A DNA stretch of 64,000 nt, from contig NZ_CABHMS010000006.1 in NCBI RefSeq assembly GCF_902167635.1, forward strand, positions 124,001 to 188,000, written 5' to 3'. A program made the position numbers and the translations under genes. Under the pieces are notes generated by a model. The model worked only from the letters and a program-made list of their open reading frames with translations, had not been told where the DNA came from and did not search any database. Source of the stretch: Chitinophaga vietnamensis (GTDB taxonomy: Bacteria; Bacteroidota; Bacteroidia; Chitinophagales; Chitinophagaceae). Of this stretch, positions 54,732 through 64,000 are shown piece by piece; within the stretch, counting starts at the first letter, position 1; the number at the start of each line of letters is the position of its first letter.

Positions 54732-54764
54732 ATAGTGCCAGTATAATACCAGTGCTCTCTCAGG

Positions 54765-55793
54765 TTAAATAAACCCTTTCTCCAATGCGAGGAATGCCTC
54801 GACAGGATGCAGTTGCTGCCACAGCACTGCGAAAACAGCCTGCGCTACCGGCATATAAGCGCCGATATGCCGGTTCATTTCATGCAAACATTTGCTCGCG
54901 TAATAACCTTCCGCAATCATATTCAACTCCAGCTGGGCGGCCTTTACACTGTAGCCCTTCCCTATCATATTACCAAACGTACGGTTACGGCTATGTAGTG
55001 AATAGCAGGTAACCAGTAGATCGCCAAGGTATGCGCTGGCAGTATAGTTATGCACCATCATCTCCGTTCCTTTTTCTGCCGCTTTGTTTTCTTCGTATTT
55101 TTCCAGGAAGGCTTGCATCTCACGAAAACAGTTGGCGATAAACACGCTGAGGAAGTTATCGCCATATTCCAGGCCATGCGCGATACCTGCCCCCAACGCA
55201 TATACGTTTTTCATCACGGCGGCCAGCTGTACGCCAATCACGTCTGTATTCACGATCGTTTGCAGGTAGCTGCCCGTGAAAAGATCCGCAACAGCCTGTG
55301 TGCGCTCCTGCTGCAAGCCTGAAAACGTAAGGTAGGAAAGCTTTTCATTCGCCACCTCTTCCGCATGGCAAGGGCCCGTGATCGTGAAATACTGATCCAG
55401 CGGGAGATCGAAGGCCTCTTGCAGATACTCGTTGATCAGCACATTGGTGCTGGGCACGAGGCCTTTGATAGCAGAAACAATGCGTTTATTTTTCAAGGCG
55501 TCTTCAGGCAATACGCCGAGCACATCTTCAAGGAATGCCGAGGGAACGGCCAGCAGCAGCAGGTCGCAGGCGGCCACTACTTCTTCGAGATGGCTGCTTA
55601 GTTCCAGCAGGCTGGTATCAAAATATACAGAAGTGAGATAATGCTTGTTGTGATGCCGCAGCTGCATATGGCGGATCGTATCTTCGTTGCGGATCCACCA
55701 ATGGATATGGTGGCCATTGTCCGTCAGAATCTTTGCCAGCGCAGTGGCCCAACTGCCACTGCCGATTATACCTATACTGTTTTCCTTGCTCAC
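54765..55793 (-). CDS. gpsA: Glycerol-3-phosphate dehydrogenase [NAD(P)+]
   Basis: Makes sn-glycerol-3-phosphate from dihydroxyacetone phosphate for phospholipids; 342 residues. Rossmann motif GSGSWATALAKIL, the SAIKGLVPST segment, the GPCHAEEVA variant of the GPSFA motif, and the catalytic Lys in MKNVYALGAG. GTG start at 55793. It follows the terminator of the efflux operon, so it has its own promoter. Confidence 0.93.
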   Translation of the reverse strand: MSKENSIGIIGSGSWATALAKILTDNGHHIHWWIRNEDTIRHMQLRHHNKHYLTSVYFDTSLLELSSHLEEVVAACDLLLLAVPSAFLEDVLGVLPEDALKNKRIVSAIKGLVPSTNVLINEYLQEAFDLPLDQYFTITGPCHAEEVANEKLSYLTFSGLQQERTQAVADLFTGSYLQTIVNTDVIGVQLAAVMKNVYALGAGIAHGLEYGDNFLSVFIANCFREMQAFLEKYEENKAAEKGTEMMVHNYTASAYLGDLLVTCYSLHSRNRTFGNMIGKGYSVKAAQLELNMIAEGYYASKCLHEMNRHIGAYMPVAQAVFAVLWQQLHPVEAFLALEKGFI

Positions 55794-55829
55794 AGCGCAA
55801 AATTTTACGCAATGTAAGCAAATAAAAAT

Positions 55830-55861
55830 GATAAAGCCGGCGCAGTGGCGCCGGCTTTATC
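55830..55861 (-). terminator. Terminator of the efflux operon
   Basis: Perfect 14-bp stem (55830-55843 with 55848-55861), loop AGTG on plus; T-rich tail on the minus strand. It ends the operon that finishes with the HlyD-like gene. Confidence 0.88.
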
Positions 55862-55880
55862 ACAAGGAGTGATCCTCTTA

Positions 55881-57266
55881 TTATTTTTGAGCGCCTTCGA
55901 AAAGCTGTGTTTTAGGCACCACCTTTACTTTCTTGCCATTGGCCAGCGTGCGTGATACAGCGCTGTAAGGCGCGCTGATCACCTCGTCGTTGTCGCTGAG
56001 GCCTGAGAGTATTTCGATATTGGTATCATCCTGAAGACCTGTTTTCACCGTTACCATCTTCACGGTATTATCCTTTTTATTGAGGAGGAACACCACTTCA
56101 TTCACATCGGGTTTAGTGTTGCTGGCAGCGCCTGGCGTGGTATTATCTTGCACTGCGGGCGCTTTTTTACCGCCTTTGGTGGTATCTGTATCGCGGGTGG
56201 TAACAGCATTGATGGGAATCGACAGTACGTTATATACGTGTCGTGTCTGGATGTCAACGCTGGCGCTCATTCCAGGGCGGAAAGGAAAACTTTTCTTCAC
56301 ACCTGGTTGGATCAGGTCCGCATAGCTTTCAGGCAGGATGCGGATATGTACGATATAGCTGGTTACCTGTTCCGCGGAAGAAGCGCCGGACGATACTGTT
56401 GCGGAAGCCGCGCCCTTACTGGAACTGGCGATCTGCGTAACAATACCTTTGAAGCGGCGGCTGTTATAGGCATCCACTTCGATAGAAGCGGTATCACCGT
56501 ATTTTACTTTCGGGATATCGTTCTCTCCAACATCCACCTGCACTTCCATGGCGTTCATATTAGCGATACGCAGCATTTCTGTACCGGTCATCTGCGCGGT
56601 ACCTACTACACGTTCTCCTTTTTTAACGGAGAGCAGGGAGATGATACCACTCATAGGAGCGGTGATGGTAGTTCGTCCCAGGTTTTTATTGGCCTCGGTG
56701 AGGTTGGCCTGGGCGCTGGCTACGGCGTATTTGTTACTGTTGATCTGTTGTATGGCAGCGTTGTAATCAGCCAGGGAAGCGAGGTAGGTGCCTTCAGAAG
56801 TTTCAAATTCTGCCTTGGAGATCACTTTCTGAGTGTACAAGGTTTTGTTACGTTCGTAAGCTGCTTTATTCTGGTCCAGACGGGCTTTGTAAGAGTTGAG
56901 GGCAGCGGCGGTATTGGCCAGCTGGGCTTGCGACTGGCTCACAGAAGCGGCGGCCTTGTCCACCATAGAACCATAGATATCTGCGTATATGCGTGCCAGT
57001 ACCTGTCCTTTCTGTACAGAGTCGCCTTCCAATACAAGCAGGTCGGTGATTTCGCCGGAAACGTCGGAGCTCACCTTTACTTCTACTTCAGGATAGATCT
57101 TTCCGCTGGCAGTCACAATTTCTGTGATATTTTTGCGGGATGCTTTGTCGGTAGCTACAGAGATTGCCTCTTCTTTTCCAATCACTCCGGATGCTTTCAG
57201 TACCAGGAGTAAAATAACGAGTGAACCAAGAATGCCTATGAGCCAATAGAGTGTCTTTTTCTTCAT
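55881..57266 (-). CDS. Membrane-fusion protein (HlyD/MacA-like)
   Basis: Periplasmic adaptor of a tripartite efflux pump, 461 residues. One N-terminal membrane helix (about 7-28), a biotinyl-lipoyl-like hairpin (GKIYPEVEVKVSSDVSGEI and APMSGIISLLSVKKGERV), an Ala/Gln-rich coiled coil (about 105-195), then beta-barrel and membrane-proximal domains. A disordered Thr/Lys/Pro insertion lies near residues 355-385. Last gene of the operon, 22 bases after the TolC-like gene. Confidence 0.92.
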   Translation of the reverse strand: MKKKTLYWLIGILGSLVILLLVLKASGVIGKEEAISVATDKASRKNITEIVTASGKIYPEVEVKVSSDVSGEITDLLVLEGDSVQKGQVLARIYADIYGSMVDKAAASVSQSQAQLANTAAALNSYKARLDQNKAAYERNKTLYTQKVISKAEFETSEGTYLASLADYNAAIQQINSNKYAVASAQANLTEANKNLGRTTITAPMSGIISLLSVKKGERVVGTAQMTGTEMLRIANMNAMEVQVDVGENDIPKVKYGDTASIEVDAYNSRRFKGIVTQIASSSKGAASATVSSGASSAEQVTSYIVHIRILPESYADLIQPGVKKSFPFRPGMSASVDIQTRHVYNVLSIPINAVTTRDTDTTKGGKKAPAVQDNTTPGAASNTKPDVNEVVFLLNKKDNTVKMVTVKTGLQDDTNIEILSGLSDNDEVISAPYSAVSRTLANGKKVKVVPKTQLFEGAQK

Positions 57267-57288
57267 AAAGCAGTTTATTACCCGGACC

Positions 57289-58737
57289 CTACAGGGATAT
57301 TTTCTGGTCCCTGTAGAACTCCAGCAATTTCATTTTAAAAATATAATCGTACTGTGCGGATACTTTGTTAATCTGCGCGGTGAACAATTTACTTTGAGTA
57401 GTGATATAATCGATGGTGTTCATTAATCCGATGTTGAAGCGTTTGGTGGCAAAGTCATACGCTTTCTGGGCGGCATCCACGCCTTTGGACGAGGCGATGA
57501 ATTTTTGCATGGCGGCTACTGCATTGGCGTGCGCGGTGTAGATGTCCTGGCGCAGCTTCTGGCGGTCGGCCTCGCGGGTAAGCTCCATGTTCTGCACATT
57601 CAGTTTGGCTTTGGCCGCATTGGTACGGGCCTGCCAGCCATTGAAGAGGGGCACGCGCATGGTAAGCTGTATGTATTGTTGTGTAGTATTACTCAACTGA
57701 TCACCGAAGGGGATCAGCTTATCACCAATTCTATCAACATGATAAGAGGTGTCTACTACCTTATAGTTATTGTTCACTACCCGCCCGATAGTATCTACCC
57801 TGAAATAGGGCGTACCATATATAGGCAGTGTACTGGCGTTGGAATAGTTGGTGGTTACGCCTGCGGCCAATGAAAAGGAAGGATACAGCTGCGCTCTTAC
57901 CGATTTGAAATTCTTCCTTGCAGAGGCGATCCTCATTTCATCCGACATGAGCAGAGGATAGCTGGTGAGGGCAGCGCTGTACACCATTTCCGGCGCCATC
58001 TCATCGAGGCGGGCCAGCGGCAGGGTAGCAATATTCTCTGGTATCTCCGGCTGGAAAGGAATGTCGAAACCCAGGTTCAGCAAGGCTTTCACCTGCAGGA
58101 TAGACAGGATCACCTGGTTTTGTGCGGTTACCAGGTTGGTGCTGTCGGTTGCCAGCTGCGCTTCCAGGTCGGCCTGGTTGCTTTCCGGCACAGAGCCTGC
58201 GATCACGAGCTTTTTGGTATTCTCCAGGTTGGAGATGGTTTGTTTCACCTGCACCTGGTTCACTTTCAGCTGCTCGTTGTTCAACAGTATTTGCAGGAAC
58301 GCAGTGGCCACGTTAAAGGCAAGATCATTGCGCGCTTTATCCATCAGGAAGCTGTTTGATCTCGCATCGTACTTGTTAGCCTGTATCAGGTATGTTTTAG
58401 AGAACCAGTTGAAGATATCTGACTGGGCAGTTAATCCACCACTGGCCTGAAAAATAGACGAGTTGATGTAGGTGTTGGTTTGAGGGCTGGGAACACGTCC
58501 TGTACTCCAGCCTGCGCTGGCGTTACCATTGAGGTTGGGGATCTGTGATAACTGGCTTTGTTTTAAAGTCAGCTCCGACAAACGTTTCTGTACGTCCTGT
58601 TGTTTTACCTGAATGTTATGTTGCAAAGCATAATCCACACAACGTTGCAAACTCCACGTATCCTGTGCTACAGCCTGGGACATGTTAGCAAACATGAATA
58701 AAAGCAGGCCAAAGCCTGCGAGTTGGGATAATCTCAT
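57289..58737 (-). CDS. TolC-family outer-membrane efflux protein
   Basis: Trimeric outer-membrane channel of 482 residues from the ATG at 58737, which directly precedes a signal peptide (about 1-24, ends AVAQ). Two OEP repeats with long helices and a C-terminal RFNIGLMNTIDYITTQSKL signature typical of TolC. The frame continues upstream but that is noncoding. A TATTTTTG element lies 7 bases before the start, so an internal promoter is possible. Confidence 0.92.
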   Translation of the reverse strand: MRLSQLAGFGLLLFMFANMSQAVAQDTWSLQRCVDYALQHNIQVKQQDVQKRLSELTLKQSQLSQIPNLNGNASAGWSTGRVPSPQTNTYINSSIFQASGGLTAQSDIFNWFSKTYLIQANKYDARSNSFLMDKARNDLAFNVATAFLQILLNNEQLKVNQVQVKQTISNLENTKKLVIAGSVPESNQADLEAQLATDSTNLVTAQNQVILSILQVKALLNLGFDIPFQPEIPENIATLPLARLDEMAPEMVYSAALTSYPLLMSDEMRIASARKNFKSVRAQLYPSFSLAAGVTTNYSNASTLPIYGTPYFRVDTIGRVVNNNYKVVDTSYHVDRIGDKLIPFGDQLSNTTQQYIQLTMRVPLFNGWQARTNAAKAKLNVQNMELTREADRQKLRQDIYTAHANAVAAMQKFIASSKGVDAAQKAYDFATKRFNIGLMNTIDYITTQSKLFTAQINKVSAQYDYIFKMKLLEFYRDQKISL

Positions 58738-58744
58738 AACATGA

Positions 58745-58752
58745 CAAAAATA
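58745..58752 (-). promoter_or_regulatory. -7 element before the TolC-like gene
   Basis: TATTTTTG on the minus strand, ending 7 bases before the chosen ATG. Matches TAnnTTTG; no -33 found. Would allow TolC and HlyD expression apart from the permeases. Confidence 0.4.
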
Positions 58753-58863
58753 TAATAATTGTGATGATACTTTTCTTTCCTTATTGATAGATGGTAAAAT
58801 TTTAGTAGGTATGGCATCATACCTGACTAATTTAAAATACAACATAATCTTTTTTTTACACTT

Positions 58864-59532
58864 TTATCGAGATTGTATGCGACCATCACTGATCTGTATA
58901 ATCCTGTTGCCGTAGGTGGCATTCACATCGGAGTGTGTTACCTGAACAATGGTGATCCCGTCTTGTGTGTTGAGTTGTTTAAATAATTCCATGATCACTT
59001 TTGCCTGGTCGGAATGCAGGTTACCGGTGGGTTCGTCGGCAAGGATCACGCGGGGTTCGGCCACGATGGCGCGCGCGATGCCCACCAGCTGTTGCTGGCC
59101 GCCGGAAAGCTGGTTGGGGAACAAGTCTTTCTTGGCAACGATATTGAAACGGTCCAGCACATCGGCCACACGGCTTTTGCGCTCGCCGGCAGGGATATTC
59201 TTATATAAGAGTGGCGTTTCAATATTTTCATACACGGTAAGTTCATCGATGAGATGATACGCCTGGAATACGAAACCGATCGCGCCCCGATGCAGCTGCG
59301 TACGTTTTTTCTCGTTCATCCGGTCTACCCTTTCTCCCTGGAAAAGATATTGCCCGTCGGAAGGTTCTTCCAACAGCCCCATGATATGCAGCAATGTTGA
59401 TTTACCGGACCCGGACGGACCCATAATCGACACAAACTCGCCTTCATTGATCCTCAGGTTCACATCTTTCAGTATTTCATTCTTACCGAATCCCACCGGG
59501 TAGTATTTGGAAATGTTCTGCAGTTCTATCAT
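58864..59532 (-). CDS. ABC transporter ATPase (MacB/LolD type)
   Basis: Nucleotide-binding subunit, 222 residues. Walker A GPSGSGKS (38-45), signature LSGGQ and Walker [12 protein letters not shown] are intact; the residues after the signature read QQLVG where QQRVA is usual. Energises the two FtsX-type permeases upstream in mechanotransmission-type export. Located between permease B and the TolC-like gene. Confidence 0.94.
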   Translation of the reverse strand: MIELQNISKYYPVGFGKNEILKDVNLRINEGEFVSIMGPSGSGKSTLLHIMGLLEEPSDGQYLFQGERVDRMNEKKRTQLHRGAIGFVFQAYHLIDELTVYENIETPLLYKNIPAGERKSRVADVLDRFNIVAKKDLFPNQLSGGQQQLVGIARAIVAEPRVILADEPTGNLHSDQAKVIMELFKQLNTQDGITIVQVTHSDVNATYGNRIIQISDGRIQSR

Positions 59533-59564
59533 GATATTTGATTATTTGGATATTTAGATATTGG
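59533..59564. repeat. Degenerate octamer tandem repeat (4 units)
   Basis: Four 8-base units (GATATTTG, ATTATTTG, GATATTTA, GATATTGG) filling the gap between permease B and the ATPase gene. Confidence 0.5.
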
Positions 59565-59565
59565 G

Positions 59566-61995
59566 TTATTCTGTTCTTAATGATTGTACCGGGTTACTGA
59601 GTGCAGCACGGATGGTTTTCAGGCTCATGACCACCAGGGCCAATGCGGCCATACCGAGGCCGCCAACGGCAAATACCCACCAGCTCAGGGTTGTACGGTA
59701 GGCGTATCCCATCAGCCAGTGATACATCACATACCAGGCTACCGGGATTGCTAATATAAAGGCAATAATGACAAGACGCATAAAATCTTTTGTGAGCAGC
59801 GTTATCATTTGCCAAACGGTAGCGCCAAGCACTTTCCGGATACCGATCTCACGCCGGCGCTGATTGGTGGTGAAGATCACCAGCCCCAGCAAACCCAATG
59901 CACTGATGAAGAAAGCAAGACCCGCGCACCAGCGTAACAAGGTGCCGGTATGCTGCTCTTCATAATACATGGCCTCAATGGACTTATCGAGAAAAACACT
60001 GGAAAATGTTTCTTTCGGATATACGTTCTTCCAGGCCTTTTCTATTTTTTCGAGCGCAGTTTTCCATACCACACCGTTGGTTCCCGGCGCCTGCAATTGT
60101 ATCATCAACCTGCGGTGCTGGTTCAGTCCATCGCTGGCGATGGCCAGTTCAGGAATGGCGCCACGCATGGAGCCTGTATTGAAATCCTTTACTACGCCCA
60201 CCACAGGGTGATTGTTGATCGTCACGCCGATAATGTCTTTAGGATCATGGAAACCGAATCCCTTCACTGCCATTTCATTCAGTACCCATTCCCGGGCGGT
60301 ATCGCTGCTGACCAGGTTGCGGCCCGCTACCAGCTGCAATTTGAACAAAGGGATAAAGGCGCTGTCGCCATAGCGCATCTGTATATTTTTGCTGATCTCC
60401 TTCTTCCCGTCTTTGTACATGAACACAGTGCTGACAGATCCGGAAAATGCCGGCAGCTGGCTGGCAAGGCTTACCATGGCCACTTCAGGGATAGCGCTGA
60501 TCTGCTGTTGCAGCGCTTTGCGTTTCACGAGATCTCCATCCATAAAGGGAGTGCGTACCATCACGATGGCGTCTTTGCGGAAACCCATATCCTTATGAAT
60601 GGCGAAATCTATCTGCTTGCTCACAACAATAGTAGCGATGATGAAGAACTGCGCCACGGCAAACTGCGATACGGTCAGCGTTTTACGCAACCATGCTTTG
60701 CCGCCGGTACTGTCTACCTGCGTTTTCAATACGGCCACCGGCTGGAACCTTGATAACACCAGGGCCGGATAGATGCCGCACAATACGGCCGTTAACACAG
60801 ATAATACCAACAGAAACAGTAACACCGGCCAGGTAAACAATTGCATTACAGGCAAATTTGCCGGCAGGAATGAGCGGAAGTTAATGATCAGCAAAGGCGC
60901 TATCACCAAAGAACACAGCGAAGCTATCAACGTCACCACCAGCGTTTCTCCCATGAACATAGCTACCAGCTGAGGTACGGTACTGCCCATCGTTTTACGC
61001 ACGCCGGTTTCGCGGGCGCGCTGCCCGGCCTGCGCAGTATTGAGATTGATAAAATTGATCACTGCCAGCAACAACAAGGCTAACGCCACCATACTTTGTA
61101 TGAACAGTGATTTTTTGTTGGCCGTACGGTTGAAGGTACCATAATCATCGTCGAAATGCAGCGCTGTTAATGGCTGCAATTTTAACCTGGTGAAAGTGTT
61201 GGCATCTTTTTTAACATGCTGGTCGAAGAGGAAGTTCAGGCGGGCATCCATTTCGGCGATACTTGTACCTGTCTTCATTTTCAGCAATGTTTGCGAGGCT
61301 GAATTAACATTGTTCCATTCGGTAACATTGTAAAGATTTTTTAGGCCCGTGCTGTAAATGGTGGCGATCGACTGGAACATGCCAAACCTGAAGTCTGTTT
61401 GACCGGGCATATCTTTTACAATACCGGTAACGGTTACACGAATAGAGTCGTCGATCACCATCTCCCTGCCTACTATCGCATAGGGCGCCATGCCCGGGAA
61501 ATAGGTAGCGGCGCGGTTTTCGGTGAGCACCGCCGAAAAGGGCTGTTGCAGCGCAGTTTCCGGCTTGCCTGCTACCCATTGATAAGGAAATATCCTGAAA
61601 TAACTGCTATCTACATAAGCGATATCATTCTCTTCCGGCCTTAATTCACGCGGCACATTATGATCTCCTGTTACCACGATATGCGAGGTAAAATCGTCTA
61701 CAAAAAACTGGGCCACCGTCTCCGCCTGCGGGAGGTCCTGCCGGATGGTAGCCGCCATAGGCACAGCTACGCCCGCATTGTGCACGCTATCTCCTGAAAA
61801 GTGAATATTGGATGCCAGACGGCATACCCGATCGCTGTCCGGCACTCCTTTATTGAAGCTGCTTTCGTAATATACCACCAAGGCCATCACCAGCGCAGCG
61901 CTGATGCCTACTACCAACCCCAGTATGTTCAACACTGAAAAGGCCTTGTTACGCCAGATATTACGAATGGCTACCAATAAATAATTTCTGATCAT
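59566..61995 (-). CDS. MacB/FtsX-type ABC permease B
   Basis: An 809-residue permease with MacB_PCD periplasmic domains and eight membrane helices: one at the N-terminus (NKAFSVLNILGLVVGISAALVM), a group near 285-440 and one near 690-800 with the FtsX motif (RRREIGIRKVLGATVWQM). The length and internal repeat are typical of duplicated FtsX permeases in Bacteroidota. Acts with the ATPase encoded 33 bases downstream. Cargo unknown; lipoprotein, antibiotic or peptide export are options. Confidence 0.92.
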   Translation of the reverse strand: MIRNYLLVAIRNIWRNKAFSVLNILGLVVGISAALVMALVVYYESSFNKGVPDSDRVCRLASNIHFSGDSVHNAGVAVPMAATIRQDLPQAETVAQFFVDDFTSHIVVTGDHNVPRELRPEENDIAYVDSSYFRIFPYQWVAGKPETALQQPFSAVLTENRAATYFPGMAPYAIVGREMVIDDSIRVTVTGIVKDMPGQTDFRFGMFQSIATIYSTGLKNLYNVTEWNNVNSASQTLLKMKTGTSIAEMDARLNFLFDQHVKKDANTFTRLKLQPLTALHFDDDYGTFNRTANKKSLFIQSMVALALLLLAVINFINLNTAQAGQRARETGVRKTMGSTVPQLVAMFMGETLVVTLIASLCSLVIAPLLIINFRSFLPANLPVMQLFTWPVLLFLLVLSVLTAVLCGIYPALVLSRFQPVAVLKTQVDSTGGKAWLRKTLTVSQFAVAQFFIIATIVVSKQIDFAIHKDMGFRKDAIVMVRTPFMDGDLVKRKALQQQISAIPEVAMVSLASQLPAFSGSVSTVFMYKDGKKEISKNIQMRYGDSAFIPLFKLQLVAGRNLVSSDTAREWVLNEMAVKGFGFHDPKDIIGVTINNHPVVGVVKDFNTGSMRGAIPELAIASDGLNQHRRLMIQLQAPGTNGVVWKTALEKIEKAWKNVYPKETFSSVFLDKSIEAMYYEEQHTGTLLRWCAGLAFFISALGLLGLVIFTTNQRRREIGIRKVLGATVWQMITLLTKDFMRLVIIAFILAIPVAWYVMYHWLMGYAYRTTLSWWVFAVGGLGMAALALVVMSLKTIRAALSNPVQSLRTE

Positions 61996-62008
61996 GGTAT
62001 AAATGTTT

Positions 62009-64000
62009 TTATTCAGATCTCAAACTGATAACAGGATTGATCCTCGCGGCTTTCAGCGATTGCACACTCACCGTGAGGAAGGCGATCACGATAGCGATCA
62101 TACCTCCTGCCAGGAATATCCAGGCACTTAGCGAAGTGTGATAAGCAAAATCACCCAGCCAGCGGTTCATCGCCAGCCATGCCAGCGGCGAAGCCACACA
62201 CAATGCTATGAGCACCAAACGCAGGAAATCTTTCGACAGCAACATCACCACGCTGCCTACTGAAGCGCCCATCACCTTCCTGATACCGATCTCTTTGGTA
62301 CGCTGCTGTGCTGTAAAGGCAGCCAGGCCCAGCAAACCAAGACAGGAGATTACAATGATCACCAGCGAGAAAGTAGTGAGGATATGACTGGTCCTGTATT
62401 CTCTCTTGTAGATATCATCAAACTCCTGGTCCAGAAAATGATAAGCGAAAGGCTCCGCCGGCAATGCGCCGTTCCACACCTGCTCTACATCTGCGATGGT
62501 GCGCTGCCAGTTGCTGCTGGCGGTTTTCACCAACACTTTGCCGAACCAGTAATATTCAGGGAATACCACAATCGGATCGATCCCTCTTTTCATACTGGCG
62601 AAATGAAAATCCTTCATCACGCCTTTGATCATGCCATTGCGCCCATTCAGAGATACCCTTTTTCCGATCGCATCGTTGGGTGTCCAACCTAATTTTTTTA
62701 CAGCGGTTTCGTTGAGAAAGAAATGATATACCTTCTTATCATCTTCCTGTAAAACATCCCGGATATCTGCCTCCGTGAGGTCCTCTCCCGCCACCAGCCT
62801 GATATCCATCGTTTTCAGATAATCCTTCTCCACCGGCACGGCTGCTACGTTCATTGCATAGTCGGCGGGTTTGGTTTCGATCTTGCCAAGGGTATAACCG
62901 CCTTCCGTTTTCACCGGCGAATCGTAAGAGGCGCTCACATGCTGCACGCCCGGCGTCTGTAGTAATCGTTCTTTAAATGTCCGTAGTCTATCGCTGTTCA
63001 TCTTGCTGCCATCCAGCACCAGCACCTGCGAGCGGTCCATACCAATGTTCTTGTGCTGGATATAATACAGTTGCTTTCCAACAACAATGGTGCAGATGAT
63101 AAAAAATACAGATGCGGCAAACTGAAATACCACCAGCGTTTTACGCACAGCGCCACCACTGGCGGCCGACAGCTTCCCTTTCAGCACCTGCACCGGCTTA
63201 AAGGCCGACAGGAACATCGCGGGATAAGTGCCGGTAAGGAAAGCGGTGCCGACAAACACAATGCCCAGCAAAGCGTATATACGGTACCCCTTAGTACCGC
63301 CAAAATGGAGCCGTGTATCCGCAAGATGATTGAACAACGGCAACAAGTATAAGGACAACACCCATCCCAGCAGGATCGCTGCAAAGGTGATCATCGTAGA
63401 TTCCGCCATGAATTGCCAGAATATCTGCCCGCGATGCGCGCCCACGGCCTTGCGCACGCCGATCTCGCGGCTTCGCTCTGTAGAGCGCGCAGTGGCCAGG
63501 TTCATAAAATTGATACAGGCAATCAACAACAGCATCACTGCAATGATCATCAGGATGTAATTATAGCGGATATCGCCCCCCGCTTCCGTAGAGTTGCCCG
63601 CGATGGAATGCAGGTGAATACCGGTAACCGGCTCTGGCGTCATATCCAGCGTAGCGCCCTTACTGCCGCCCATCTGCGGCATCAGCACATTTTTTACATA
63701 GTCGCCAATCCTTGCATGCAATGCGGACGGCGTAGTGTTATCATTCAGCTGCACATAAGTGTAATAGTTAGGCGCATCCCAGTTGTCTTTCTTTCCAAGC
63801 GACGCCCAGCTGGCCACAAACTCATATTTCAGATGCGTATTGGAAGGCGCATCGTCTGTAATGCCCGTCACCAGCATATCCTGGCTATTAACACGTACCG
63901 TTTTACCGACAGGGTTTTCCGCTCCGAAATACTTTTTCGCAGCAGAAGCTGTCATCACCAACATATTGGGGCCACTCAGTACGGTGGCCGCATTGCCTTC
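62009..64000 (-). CDS. MacB/FtsX-type ABC permease A (5' partial)
   Basis: Paralogue of permease B, cut by the right window edge; the frame is open to base 64000, so the N-terminal part is missing. About 663 residues are visible, with a MacB_PCD domain then FtsX repeats (RSREIGVRKAVGAHRGQI and RTKEIGIRKVMGASVGSV). Thirteen bases before permease B, so the two are probably one transcript and form a heterodimeric or paired transporter. Confidence 0.9.
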   Translation of the reverse strand, partial: EGNAATVLSGPNMLVMTASAAKKYFGAENPVGKTVRVNSQDMLVTGITDDAPSNTHLKYEFVASWASLGKKDNWDAPNYYTYVQLNDNTTPSALHARIGDYVKNVLMPQMGGSKGATLDMTPEPVTGIHLHSIAGNSTEAGGDIRYNYILMIIAVMLLLIACINFMNLATARSTERSREIGVRKAVGAHRGQIFWQFMAESTMITFAAILLGWVLSLYLLPLFNHLADTRLHFGGTKGYRIYALLGIVFVGTAFLTGTYPAMFLSAFKPVQVLKGKLSAASGGAVRKTLVVFQFAASVFFIICTIVVGKQLYYIQHKNIGMDRSQVLVLDGSKMNSDRLRTFKERLLQTPGVQHVSASYDSPVKTEGGYTLGKIETKPADYAMNVAAVPVEKDYLKTMDIRLVAGEDLTEADIRDVLQEDDKKVYHFFLNETAVKKLGWTPNDAIGKRVSLNGRNGMIKGVMKDFHFASMKRGIDPIVVFPEYYWFGKVLVKTASSNWQRTIADVEQVWNGALPAEPFAYHFLDQEFDDIYKREYRTSHILTTFSLVIIVISCLGLLGLAAFTAQQRTKEIGIRKVMGASVGSVVMLLSKDFLRLVLIALCVASPLAWLAMNRWLGDFAYHTSLSAWIFLAGGMIAIVIAFLTVSVQSLKAARINPVISLRSE

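Overview
The window is chromosomal DNA from a member of the Bacteroidota, most likely a Chitinophaga-like Chitinophagaceae. This rests on protein style (DUF4290, DUF5522 and IPExxxVDY-type proteins, a Rho with a long acidic N-terminal insert, CNNM/CorC-type protein, ChrA, Ku with a Pol-domain protein, MacB-type permeases) and on promoters that match the Bacteroidota TTTG / TAnnTTTG pattern. No ribosomal RNA, CRISPR array, prophage, transposase or plasmid gene was seen. Genes at both edges are cut: a cell-wall amidase on the left and an ABC permease on the right.

Layout. 1-9.9 kb: amidase, secreted M28 peptidase, AhpD-like protein and a 2-oxoacid:ferredoxin oxidoreductase beta subunit, then a GH3 adenylase coupled to a LysE exporter, then an inositol-phosphatase-type enzyme and ThiL. 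9.9-16.8 kb: a minus-strand run pcrA-recX-omega-amidase-VOC-nagA-GT39. 17-26.5 kb: ECF-type sigma factor, HdeD protein, M28 peptidase, rpiB, tatC, then the run DUF4290-murA-gmk-CNNM protein. 26.6-31 kb: hydrolase, Lrp/AsnC regulator with kynA, an odd tRNA-like gene, trmB and small conserved proteins. 31-41 kb: LytS/LytTR-type two-component pair, TetR regulator and outer-membrane barrel, rho, asnS, exbD, 2OG-Fe oxygenase. 41-54 kb: chrA, NtrC-type regulators, Ku and LigD-Pol repair pair, two histidine kinases facing a GT4-receiver-NtrC operon. 54-64 kb: gpsA and a tripartite efflux operon (two MacB-type permeases, ATPase, TolC-like and HlyD-like proteins).

Most striking is a 143-nt class II tRNA-like gene at 28965-29107. 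It has a leucine-type D arm, a GUC anticodon, C38 and G73, a variable region of about 74 nt, its own near-consensus promoter and its own terminator. Two other short promoter-to-terminator units (about 54020-54158 on plus and 22204-22040 on minus) look like small RNA genes. Several gene ends carry very long perfect inverted repeats, and a degenerate period-8 repeat recurs at four gene boundaries. All calls come from reading sequence and recalled family knowledge; no database search was run.
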